Positions 1 through 5,241 of a stretch of DNA of 5,241 nucleotides are shown piece after piece; the first letter of the stretch is position 1, and each line of letters begins with the position of its first letter. This DNA comes from Acidobacteriota bacterium (GTDB lineage: Bacteria > Acidobacteriota > Vicinamibacteria > Vicinamibacterales > Fen-181). The notes beneath the pieces are model-generated. The model was given only the letters and a program-made list of their open reading frames with translations. It was not told the DNA's origin and did not search any database. The DNA lies in NCBI GenBank assembly GCA_021779795.1, contig JAJXZZ010000246.1, positions 1-5,241 on the forward strand. Reading direction: 5' to 3'. Both the position numbers and the translations under genes were made by a program.

Positions 1-62
1 TGCCCGACACGGTCGAAGAAGCTGACGGACCGGCCATCCCGGCAGAGACGCCGTCGTCCTGA
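1..62 (+). CDS. Possible C-terminal end of an upstream gene (partial)
   Basis: The frame beginning at base 3 reads PDTVEEADGPAIPAETPSS and ends at TGA 60-62. An acidic, Pro/Ser/Ala-rich, probably disordered tail is a common kind of protein C-terminus. A 6-bp hairpin sits on the stop codon, as at the other two stops in the window. Only 19 codons are visible, so no family or function can be assigned. Frame 1 is also open, to a TGA at 178-180, but its translation is Arg-rich and unlike a normal protein, and frame 2 stops at 23-25. The call rests on composition and context only; the stretch could equally be non-coding. Confidence 0.4.
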   Translation, partial: PDTVEEADGPAIPAETPSS

Positions 63-71
63 CTCCAGGAC
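56..71 (+). terminator. Small hairpin over the upstream stop codon
   Basis: GTCCTG (56-61) pairs perfectly with CAGGAC (66-71) around the loop ACTC, and the stem includes part of the TGA at 60-62. No T-run follows, so this is not a classical intrinsic terminator. It could mark a 3' end or protect an mRNA end, or it could be chance in GC-rich DNA. Confidence 0.3.
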
Positions 72-125
72 ACAACTTGGGCCACGCTGTCGGGTCTGCA
101 AGGACCGGGCCACGGTTATGGATGA

Positions 126-145
126 GTCAGGGCTGAAGCCCTGGC
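126..145. repeat. REP-like palindromic element
   Basis: CAGGGC (128-133) and GCCCTG (138-143) form a perfect stem around the loop TGAA. The stem extends outward through a T-G wobble (127/144) and a G-C pair (126/145). Read on the minus strand the element is TGTAGGCCAGGGCTTCAGCC followed by CTG, so a GTAGG-type head sits beside the palindrome. That arrangement is typical of the short extragenic palindromes dispersed in Acidobacteriota and some deltaproteobacterial genomes, often mobilised by REP-associated Y1 transposases. Family membership is recalled from pattern, not searched, and only one copy is in this window. Confidence 0.5.
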
Positions 146-240
146 CTACACCTGAACGGTCACCGTCGCGCCAGTCTTGAAATGCCGGTCGGCCTCTTTA
201 ACCTGTCCCCTGCTCGCCGGTCTAACTGGAATGTGCGGCC

Positions 241-263
241 GCGCGCCGGCCCGGCCGGCGTGC
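241..263. other. Strong GC-rich hairpin in the intergenic region
   Basis: GCCGGC (245-250) pairs with GCCGGC (254-259) around a 3-nt CCG loop. Pairing continues through C244-G260, a G-T wobble (243/261), C242-G262 and G241-C263, giving a 10-bp stem. No T-run follows on either strand. It lies about 180 nt after the possible upstream stop and about 95 nt before the predicted promoter, so it could end upstream transcription, bind a regulator or be fortuitous. Confidence 0.3.
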
Positions 264-334
264 ACGCGGCGTTCGCGCGACAAAGCTCTTCCATTCACCG
301 CGAGGGATCGATCGTGGCATGCCGCGTGCAAGGG

Positions 335-363
335 TGGAGAGGGCACTCGGGCCTGTGTAAGAT
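335..363 (+). promoter_or_regulatory. Candidate sigma70-type promoter of the DUF4382 lipoprotein
   Basis: TGGAGA (335-340) matches the -35 consensus TTGACA at 4 of 6 positions, and TAAGAT (358-363) matches the -10 consensus TATAAT at 4 of 6, including the first two bases and the last T. The spacer is exactly 17 nt. Transcription would start near 370 and leave a leader of about 45 nt holding the Shine-Dalgarno sequence. No operator is obvious. The housekeeping sigma consensus is assumed to apply in this organism. Confidence 0.45.
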
Positions 364-402
364 GGTCTGACAGGAACCGTGAATCGTCTCCACGGCTGCA
401 AG

Positions 403-410
403 AAGGAGGA
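403..410 (+). promoter_or_regulatory. Shine-Dalgarno that sets the lipoprotein start
   Basis: AAGGAGGA is an almost complete anti-16S match, with 5 nt between its last GG and the ATG at 415. It favours ATG 415 over the in-frame GTG at 379, which has no such site and would add 12 residues ahead of a normal signal peptide. A small hairpin, CCGTG (377-381) with CACGG (391-395), lies just upstream and leaves the site free. Confidence 0.8.
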
Positions 411-414
411 TCCG

Positions 415-2259
415 ATGCATCGTGTCTCCCGTCCGCGTCCAGCTGTCGCGCAGGCCGCGCTGCTCGTCGCCGGCCTCCTGGCGCTCACCGCGTGCGGCAG
501 CACGTCGGGCACGGCGTCATCGACGCCGCCCGTCAGCAGCACGGCGCCGTTGAGCGTCCTCATCACCGACTCCCCCTCGGACGACTGGCAGCAGGTCTCC
601 GTCCAGCTCCTGTCGGTCAGCCTCCGCAACCAGGCCGACAAGTCCTGGGTCCAGGTGTGGGCCCCCGAATCCGGAGCGACTCCGCCGACCGTCAACCTGG
701 TCGATCTGAACGGCGTCGCCCAGTTCCTCAACCAGATCACGATTCCGACCGGCGCCTACGACCGCGTCCAGCTCACCATCAACACCGACCCGGCGACGAT
801 GACGCTGGTCGGCGATGACGGCAACACGATCGACGCGGCCAACATCATGGTCGTGGACCCCAGCCACAAGGGGCAGATCACGATCGACCTGAGCCCCGCG
901 ATCCAGGTGGCCGCGGGCCAGGCCAACGTCCTGCAGGTGGACTTCGATCTCGCCCACCCGCTGTCGATCGTCGAGCAGTCGGGCAAGGTGATCCTGAACC
1001 TGCAGCTGCGGTGCAAGGCCGTGCCGCGCAGCCTCGCCGACATCCAGTTCGCCCGGACCATCGGCCAGGTGAAGCAGGTCGCGGCCGACGGCACGAGCCT
1101 GGTGGTCACGACGGACCAGGGCGTGGACGTGACGTTCGGCGCCAACGCGAACACGATCGTCGTGAACGTGGACGACACGAGCGCGACGCCGGCGGTGAAG
1201 GACATCCCGGCGGGCGTCTACGCGCTGGTCGCCTCGAACATGAACGCGGACGGCACCCTCTACGCCCGCCGCATCTGGTTCTCGACCGACGAGGCGAAGC
1301 TGCCGAAGTACTCCCCCGAGGGGATCGTCCGCCGCATCGGGCCCAACTGGATCCAGGTCCTCGACAAGAACGCCGGCAGCCAGCACGGCAGGGTCCCCCG
1401 CTGGCTCTGGAACCCGAACCTGGTCTACGTGGACGCGAACACGACCTGGACGTTCCAGACGAGCGTCGCAATGGGGACCGGCACGAGCGTGCTGCCCTAC
1501 ATCCGCCGGGGCTTCCGCGTGTCGGTCGAGTACGTTGACGCGAACGCGTCGCCGAAGGTCGCCAAGTCGATCAACGTCCAGAGCGCGCACGACGAGGGCG
1601 CCATCCGGTCGGCGACGACGACGAGCTTCGCGTTCGGCGGGTTCGGCTACTGCCACGGGTGGGCGTTCGGCCTGACGCCCAACATGGCCGCGGTCTGCAG
1701 CCACGAGTGGACCTACAGCACCGTGGCCGACCACGCGTTCTCCTGGTGGTTCTACGGCCTGCCCTCCGGCAGCTCCGCGAACGTCCAGGACTTCGTGGAC
1801 ACGGTGGCCCAGGCGAAGACGGCCGGTCTCAGGGTGTTCGCCAGGGCCGAGCTCTACTGGGACACGACGAACAACATGTGGGCCGCCGAGAACGTCATCC
1901 TCGCCCCCGAGAAGATCCCCGGCCCGGCGAAGGTGACGACCGGCTACACGGCGGCCAGCGGCACGATGGGCGTCTCGACGTTCAGCTGGGACGATGACGC
2001 GACCCCGGCCGAGATGACCGTCGCCCTCGACCAGGCCGGCGACCTGCAGACGGTGGTCGGATCGTTCGCCTGGAACTCGACGACGAGGGTCATCACCTTC
2101 ACGGTCCCCGTCACGCCCGACCAGTGGGAGGCCCTGCTGACGCCTGCCCTGCAGGGCGTCAAGGTCTGGGTGCGGCCCGAGAAGACGACCGCCACGGACG
2201 GCACGGTGACCTGGACGTGGCACGCCTACACGGTGCTCGCGTATCAAGTGACCGACTGA
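415..2259 (+). CDS. DUF4382-domain lipoprotein with tandem DUF5666-like units
   Basis: A 614-residue predicted lipoprotein. The N-terminus has basic residues, a hydrophobic core (about 11-23) and the lipobox LTAC with Cys27, followed by a Ser/Thr/Pro-rich linker (28-45), so it should be lipid-anchored in the envelope. Residues 46-200 resemble DUF4382: they open with LSVLITDSPSDDW and contain VNLVDLNG, PTGAYDRVQLTI and a late ITIDLS...LQVDFDLAHPL segment. After this come beta-rich units with the DUF5666-like pattern GxVxxv...G...v.v..DGTLYARRI: about 214-289, 299-393 and 395-503, with a more divergent one at 508-614. Unit three has two cysteines (413 and 428) that could form a disulfide, and many aromatics. 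Both domain families are of unknown function and occur in bacterial surface lipoproteins, so binding or structural roles are only guesses. I see no catalytic motif. The start at 415 is chosen for its Shine-Dalgarno and correctly placed signal peptide. The gene appears monocistronic, with its own promoter and a strong hairpin after the stop. Domain assignments come from recognised sequence patterns, more secure for DUF4382 than for the repeats. Confidence 0.85.
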   Translation: MHRVSRPRPAVAQAALLVAGLLALTACGSTSGTASSTPPVSSTAPLSVLITDSPSDDWQQVSVQLLSVSLRNQADKSWVQVWAPESGATPPTVNLVDLNGVAQFLNQITIPTGAYDRVQLTINTDPATMTLVGDDGNTIDAANIMVVDPSHKGQITIDLSPAIQVAAGQANVLQVDFDLAHPLSIVEQSGKVILNLQLRCKAVPRSLADIQFARTIGQVKQVAADGTSLVVTTDQGVDVTFGANANTIVVNVDDTSATPAVKDIPAGVYALVASNMNADGTLYARRIWFSTDEAKLPKYSPEGIVRRIGPNWIQVLDKNAGSQHGRVPRWLWNPNLVYVDANTTWTFQTSVAMGTGTSVLPYIRRGFRVSVEYVDANASPKVAKSINVQSAHDEGAIRSATTTSFAFGGFGYCHGWAFGLTPNMAAVCSHEWTYSTVADHAFSWWFYGLPSGSSANVQDFVDTVAQAKTAGLRVFARAELYWDTTNNMWAAENVILAPEKIPGPAKVTTGYTAASGTMGVSTFSWDDDATPAEMTVALDQAGDLQTVVGSFAWNSTTRVITFTVPVTPDQWEALLTPALQGVKVWVRPEKTTATDGTVTWTWHAYTVLAYQVTD

Positions 2260-2273
2260 CGCGTCGGCTCCAC

Positions 2274-2305
2274 CCGACGACGGCCGCGCGCGCGGCCGTC
2301 GTCGG
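2274..2305 (+). terminator. Perfect 32-nt palindrome, probable terminator of the lipoprotein gene
   Basis: Two 16-base arms (2274-2289 and 2290-2305) are exact reverse complements. The left arm begins CCGACGACGG and the centre is an alternating CG run. As RNA it would form a stem of about 14 bp with a tight loop, 14 nt after the stop at 2257-2259. No T-run follows; the next bases are CGTCTCCCGCCCC. It would therefore be an L-shaped, U-less terminator of the kind proposed for high-GC bacteria, or a 3'-end stabiliser. A dyad this perfect could also bind a dimeric protein, since the promoter of the next gene begins about 50 nt downstream. Confidence 0.6.
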
Positions 2306-2351
2306 CGTCTCCCGCCCCGCCGCCCGCCTCCCCTCCCGACTCTATTCCCCG

Positions 2352-2378
2352 CCGACACCGGACGCCGCATGCTACCCT
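2352..2378 (+). promoter_or_regulatory. Candidate extended -10 promoter of the M16 peptidase gene
   Basis: TGCTACCCT (2370-2378) fits the extended -10 form TGnTAnnnT. A weak -35, CCGACA, lies at 2352-2357, 15 nt upstream of the -10 hexamer, and the TG extension could compensate for it. Transcription would begin near 2385, leaving a leader of about 14 nt that is mostly Shine-Dalgarno. If correct, the in-frame ATG at 2369 lies inside the promoter and cannot be the start codon. Based on consensus matching only. Confidence 0.45.
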
Positions 2379-2389
2379 CGACAGAAGCG

Positions 2390-2395
2390 AGGAGG
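2390..2395 (+). promoter_or_regulatory. Shine-Dalgarno of the M16 peptidase gene
   Basis: AGGAGG lies 3 nt before ATG 2399. That is tight, but the repeated GAGGAGG also allows pairing one unit upstream with about 6 nt spacing. ATG 2411 would have a 15-nt gap, too long to be preferred, and ATG 2369 lies upstream of this site. This makes 2399 the best start. Confidence 0.65.
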
Positions 2396-2398
2396 CGT

Positions 2399-5059
2399 AT
2401 GCGACAGACCATGCGGAAGGCGTTCCTGGCGATTCTCTTCCTGGCTCTCGCGGCCACCGGCGTGCGCACGACCGGCTCGGACGTCGTGCGGCGCACGCTC
2501 GACAACGGCCTGCGCGTCATCGTCGTGCGCGACCCGCTCGCGCCCGTCGTCACGACCGAGATCAACTACCTGGCCGGATCCAACGAGGCCCCGGCCGGCT
2601 TCCCCGGCATGGCCCACGCGCAGGAGCACATGATGTTCCGCGGCAGCCCGGACCTGTCGGCCGACCAGCTCTCCACGATCTCGGCGGCGATGGGCGGCGA
2701 CTTCGACGCCGACACGACGCAGACGGTCACGCAGTACTTCTTCACGGTGCCGGCAACCGACCTCGACGTCGCGCTGCACATCGAGGCGGACCGGATGCGC
2801 GGCGTCCTCGACTCGGACGCCTTGTGGGAGAAGGAGCGCGGCGCCATCGAGCAGGAGGTCGCGCGCGACCTGTCCGATCCCGGCTACGTCTTCTACACGC
2901 GGCTGCTCGCGTCGATGTTCGCCGGCACGCCCTACGCGCACGACGCCCTGGGCACGCGCGGGTCGTTCGACAAGACGACGGGCGCGATGCTGCGGACCTT
3001 CCACCAGGCCTGGTACGCGCCCAACAACGCCGTGCTGATCGTCGCCGGCGACGTGGACCCGGCCGCGACGATGTCGCAGGTCCAGGCGCTGTTCGGCGGG
3101 ATCCCGGCGAAGACGCTGCCGCCGAAGCCGGCCGTCACGCTGCGGCCGGTCGAGCCCGAGACGATCGAGCTGGCCACGGACCGCCCGTACGGCCTGGCCG
3201 CCGTCGCGTTCCGGTTCCCCGGCTCGGACAGCCCCGACTTCGCCGCCGCGACGATCCTGGCCGACGTGCTCTCGAGCCCGCGCGGCGACCTCTACGCCCT
3301 GGTCCCCGAGGGGCGCGCGCTGTCGGCCGGCTTCGAGTTCAACCCGTTCCGCGAGGCGGGCGCCGCCTACGCGATGGCCGCGTTTCCCGCGGGCGGCGAC
3401 GGCAAGCAGATGGCCGCCACGCTCGAGCAGGTTTTGGCCTCCTACGCCGCCAAGGGCGTGCCCGCCGACCTGGTCGAGGCGGCCAAGCGGCGCGAGATCG
3501 CGGACGCCGCCTTCGGCATGAACTCGGTGTCGGGCCTGGCCGACACCTGGTCCGACGCGGTGGCGGTCGAGGGACGCCACTCCCCCGAGGAGGACGTGGA
3601 CGCCATTCGGCGGGTCACGCCCGAGCAGGTCAACGGGGTTGCGAAGAAGTACCTCCTCGACGCGCCCCGCATCGTCGGGATCCTGACGCCAGCCAAGTCG
3701 GGCGCGGCCGCCCCGGTCAGCGCGCGCATGGGGAAGGAATCGTTCGCCGGCAAGGAGATCAAGCCGGTGGCGCTGCCCGAGTGGGCCCGCAAGGTCGTGG
3801 CCGAGCCGCAGCCGCCGACGTCGCCGGTCAGCCCGGTGGTGACCACGCTCCCCAACGGCCTGCGGCTCATCGTCGAGCGCGAGACGATCAGCCCGACCGT
3901 CACCGTGATGGGCCGGGTGAAGAGCGCGCCCGAGCTGCAGGTGCCGCCGGGCCGGGAAGGGGCGGCCTCGATCCTCGACGACCTCTTCTCCTACGGCACG
4001 ACGACGCTCGATCGCGTGGCGTTCCAGAAGGCGCTCGACGACATCGCGGCCGACGAGTCGGCCGGGTCGAGCTTCTCGCTGCACGTGCTGTCGGCCCACT
4101 TCGACCAGGGGATGCGCCTGCTGGCCTCGAACCTGCTCGCCCCGGCGCTGCCGGGCCAGGCCTTCGACACCGTGCGCGCGCAGACGGCGGCCGCGCTGGC
4201 CGGCGAGATCGGCAGCCCCGGCTACCTGGCCGGCCGCGCGCTCAAGACGGGGCTGTATCCCAAGGGGGACCCCGCGCTGCGGCAGGCCACGCCGGCCACC
4301 GTGCGGGCGCTGACGCTCGACCAGGTGACGGCGTACTACCGCGCCGCCTTCCGCCCCGACATGACGACGATCGTCGTCATCGGCGACGTGCAGCCGGAGC
4401 AGGCCCGGGCCGTCGTGGAGCGGGAGTTCGGCGCATGGAAGGCGGCCGGCCCGAAGCCGGCCACCACGCTGCCGGCGATCCCCGCCAACCCGCCGTCGGC
4501 GACGGCGGTGCCCGACACGAGCCGCGTGCAGGACGAGGTCACGCTGGCCGAGACGGTGGGCATCACGCGGCGCTCGCCCGACTACTACGCGCTGCAGGTG
4601 GCCAACGAGGTGCTGTCGGGCGGGTTCTACGCCAGCCGCCTGTACCGGGACTTGCGGGAGGAGGCCGGTCTGGTTTATACCGTGGAGTCCTCGCTCGACG
4701 CCGGGCGCACGCGCGCGTTCTTCACGGTCGGCTACGCCTGCGACCCGCCGAACGTGTCGAAGGCGCGCGCGATCATCGAGCGTGACCTCGGGCAGCTGGC
4801 CGGCACCGAGCTGGGCGCCGACGAACTGCGGCGGGCGAAGACGCTGCTGGTCCGGCAGATCTCGCTGTCCGAGTCGAGCGTGGACGCGATTGCCGGGCGG
4901 CTGCTCGGCGACGCCGTCGAGGGCCTGCCCCTCGACGAGCCGGTGCGCGCGGCCCGGCGGTACCTGGCGACGACGGCCGCCGAAGTGAAGGCCGCCGTGG
5001 CCCGGTGGATCAGGCCGGGCGGGTTCGTGCAGGTGTCGGTGGGACCGCCGCCGAAGTAG
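2399..5059 (+). CDS. Exported two-domain M16 family zinc metallopeptidase
   Basis: An 886-residue peptidase of the pitrilysin/insulinase family (M16, prokaryotic two-half type), which cleaves peptides inside a clam-shell chamber. The N-terminus MRQTMRK followed by a hydrophobic stretch (8-19) is a signal peptide with likely cleavage near ALA (16-18), so the enzyme should be periplasmic or secreted. The N-terminal half opens with RRTLDNGLRVIVVRD and has the inverted zinc motif HAQEH (His73, Glu76 as general base, His77); the third ligand is probably Glu153 in ERGAIEQEV. The first M16_C-like domain begins near 200 (QAWYAPNNAVLIVAGDV). The C-terminal half starts near 480 (TTLPNGLRLIVE). Its zinc motif is degraded to SILDD (Ser524, Asp527, Asp528), but it keeps GGFYASRLYR and the LREEAGLVY motif with Arg753 and Tyr760, a pair known in M16B enzymes to act on substrate from the partner half. 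The order is therefore active half then helper half, and the length is normal for fused forms. There is a single cysteine (781). It has its own predicted promoter and may be co-transcribed with the next gene. The physiological substrate cannot be read from sequence. Confidence 0.95.
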   Translation: MRQTMRKAFLAILFLALAATGVRTTGSDVVRRTLDNGLRVIVVRDPLAPVVTTEINYLAGSNEAPAGFPGMAHAQEHMMFRGSPDLSADQLSTISAAMGGDFDADTTQTVTQYFFTVPATDLDVALHIEADRMRGVLDSDALWEKERGAIEQEVARDLSDPGYVFYTRLLASMFAGTPYAHDALGTRGSFDKTTGAMLRTFHQAWYAPNNAVLIVAGDVDPAATMSQVQALFGGIPAKTLPPKPAVTLRPVEPETIELATDRPYGLAAVAFRFPGSDSPDFAAATILADVLSSPRGDLYALVPEGRALSAGFEFNPFREAGAAYAMAAFPAGGDGKQMAATLEQVLASYAAKGVPADLVEAAKRREIADAAFGMNSVSGLADTWSDAVAVEGRHSPEEDVDAIRRVTPEQVNGVAKKYLLDAPRIVGILTPAKSGAAAPVSARMGKESFAGKEIKPVALPEWARKVVAEPQPPTSPVSPVVTTLPNGLRLIVERETISPTVTVMGRVKSAPELQVPPGREGAASILDDLFSYGTTTLDRVAFQKALDDIAADESAGSSFSLHVLSAHFDQGMRLLASNLLAPALPGQAFDTVRAQTAAALAGEIGSPGYLAGRALKTGLYPKGDPALRQATPATVRALTLDQVTAYYRAAFRPDMTTIVVIGDVQPEQARAVVEREFGAWKAAGPKPATTLPAIPANPPSATAVPDTSRVQDEVTLAETVGITRRSPDYYALQVANEVLSGGFYASRLYRDLREEAGLVYTVESSLDAGRTRAFFTVGYACDPPNVSKARAIIERDLGQLAGTELGADELRRAKTLLVRQISLSESSVDAIAGRLLGDAVEGLPLDEPVRAARRYLATTAAEVKAAVARWIRPGGFVQVSVGPPPK

Positions 5060-5066
5060 GCGGCGG
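5045..5066 (+). terminator. GC hairpin spanning the M16 stop codon
   Basis: CCGCCGCC (5045-5052) pairs perfectly with GGCGGCGG (5059-5066) around the loop GAAGTA; the TAG stop (5057-5059) lies in the loop and the stem base. No T-run follows. It may reduce read-through into the gene at 5114, stabilise the upstream message, or be a by-product of the Pro-Pro-Pro-Lys C-terminus encoded by CCG/CCG codons. I regard it as an attenuator-like structure at most. Confidence 0.35.
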
Positions 5067-5098
5067 GCGTAGTCGCGACGGTTGGCCGTGTTCACAAC

Positions 5099-5103
5099 GG
5101 AGG
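5099..5103 (+). promoter_or_regulatory. Shine-Dalgarno of the third gene
   Basis: GGAGG, extending to GGAGGTG, lies 10 nt before ATG 5114, the only ATG in the correct range that opens a signal-peptide reading frame. No clear promoter is visible in the 54-nt gap after the peptidase, which fits co-transcription. Confidence 0.65.
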
Positions 5104-5113
5104 TGCGTTCGCA

Positions 5114-5241
5114 ATGAGACGACACGTGGCCGTGATCTCGCTCCTGGCCCTGGTCATGGTGCCGGCAGGCCGGGCCCTGGCCGGCGGGCACGCGGCGGCG
5201 GCGGCCGCACCGGCGCCTGCGGCGCAGGCCGCGGCTCCGCC
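5114..5241 (+). CDS. N-terminus of an exported protein, cut by the window end
   Basis: Forty-two codons are visible and the frame is still open at the end of the window. The translation begins MRRHVAVISLLALVMVPAG and continues RALAGG: two arginines, a hydrophobic core (about 5-16) and an AxA-type cleavage site (Ala21-Leu22-Ala23). This is a classical Sec signal peptide with no lipobox. The mature part starts with a low-complexity Ala/Pro run, a typical flexible linker before a folded domain. A good ribosome binding site and the 54-nt spacing from the peptidase suggest the same operon. M16 peptidase genes are often found in tandem, so a second M16 protein is one candidate, but nothing visible here identifies the family. 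Confidence 0.75.
   Translation, partial: MRRHVAVISLLALVMVPAGRALAGGHAAAAAAPAPAAQAAAP

Larger units (their letters stand above)
63..414. other. Intergenic region without a convincing gene
   Basis: About 350 bases lie between the possible upstream stop and the lipoprotein start. Short ORFs exist on both strands, but their translations are Arg-rich, lack ribosome binding sites and resemble no family I know. The region has a direct repeat of GGGCCACG (79-86 and 107-114), a REP-like palindrome at 126-145, a GC hairpin at 241-263, the palindrome GGCATGCC at 316-323, and the promoter and ribosome binding site of the next gene near its right end. The stretch 183-210, ending in ACCTGTCCCC, is less GC-biased than the flanking genes and may be a remnant of a dispersed repeat. 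Confidence 0.6.

Noticed and set aside
177..202. TTGAAA (177-182) with TTTAAC (197-202) as a promoter
   Set aside because: The spacing is only 14 nt and the site is over 200 nt from the lipoprotein start; the 335-363 candidate has 17-nt spacing and better placement.
146..346. A 66-codon minus-strand ORF whose end reads HFKTGATVTVQV, faintly like an IPT/TIG-type domain strand
   Set aside because: The rest is Arg-rich and unlike a protein, there is no ribosome binding site, and a match of a few residues is too short to support even a pseudogene call.
334..393. GTGGAGA (334-340) complementary to TCTCCAC (387-393), competing with the 377-395 hairpin, as a leader switch
   Set aside because: The left arm overlaps the predicted -35 element and would not be transcribed from the likely promoter, and no riboswitch or attenuator motif is present.
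379..414. GTG 379 as start of the lipoprotein gene
   Set aside because: It lacks a Shine-Dalgarno sequence, would lie about 9 nt from the predicted transcription start, and would put 12 odd residues before a normal signal peptide.
517..2565. A 682-codon open frame on the minus strand opposite the lipoprotein gene
   Set aside because: Its translation is dominated by Arg, Gly, Val, Asp and His with no hydrophobic core or recognisable motif, as expected for an antisense frame of GC-rich codons. The plus-strand gene has a signal peptide, a ribosome binding site and known domain patterns.
2824..4785. A 653-codon plus-strand frame inside the peptidase gene
   Set aside because: The translation is Arg/Gly/Ala-rich and shares the sequence with a full-length M16 enzyme whose catalytic residues are intact in the other frame.
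2372..5191. A 939-codon open frame on the minus strand opposite the M16 gene
   Set aside because: It is the mirror of a well-supported peptidase gene in DNA with few AT-rich stops, and it has Arg/Gly/His-rich composition and no family signature. A long antisense frame in such DNA is not evidence of a gene.
1..5241. CRISPR array, tRNA, rRNA, phage, toxin-antitoxin or defence genes
   Set aside because: I looked for regularly spaced repeats, cloverleaf-like pairings and signature motifs on both strands and found none that stand up.

Overview
This is a 5.2 kb window of very GC-rich bacterial DNA in which every supportable gene lies on the + strand. It holds two complete genes for exported proteins, the start of a third exported protein, and possibly the last codons of an upstream gene. 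Strong GC bias in third codon positions, a two-domain secreted M16 peptidase, a DUF4382-type lipoprotein and a GTAGGCC/GGGCTTCAGCCC hairpin repeat together suggest a high-GC Gram-negative soil or sediment lineage. Acidobacteriota (Vicinamibacteria-like) is my best guess, and Myxococcota/Deltaproteobacteria-like lineages are possible. This placement is inference, because no marker gene is present.

Layout. Bases 1-62 may encode the acidic C-terminal tail of an upstream protein. Bases 63-414 contain no convincing gene; they hold a stop-proximal hairpin, a REP-like palindrome (126-145), a strong GC hairpin (241-263), and a sigma70-like promoter (335-363) with a good Shine-Dalgarno for the next gene. 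Bases 415-2259 encode a 614-residue lipoprotein: an N-terminal DUF4382-like domain followed by tandem beta-rich units resembling DUF5666. Bases 2260-2398 hold a perfect 32-nt palindrome, probably a terminator, and then a promoter with an extended -10 very close to the next start. Bases 2399-5059 encode an 886-residue exported zinc peptidase of family M16. Its N-terminal half carries the zinc site; its C-terminal half has lost the zinc ligands but keeps the conserved Arg/Tyr motif. A GC hairpin spans its stop codon. From 5114 to the window end is the beginning of another exported protein with a signal peptide and an Ala/Pro-rich segment.

How the genes relate. All products are predicted to leave the cytoplasm, so this is a cell-envelope neighbourhood. 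The lipoprotein and the peptidase look like separate transcription units because a terminator-like hairpin and a promoter lie between them. The peptidase and the third gene are 54 nt apart and could be co-transcribed. I see no CRISPR array, tRNA, rRNA, transposase, phage gene or defence system, and nothing that clearly amounts to a new system. The points most worth a second look are the division of catalytic residues between the peptidase halves, the repeat architecture of the lipoprotein, and hairpins at all three stop codons.
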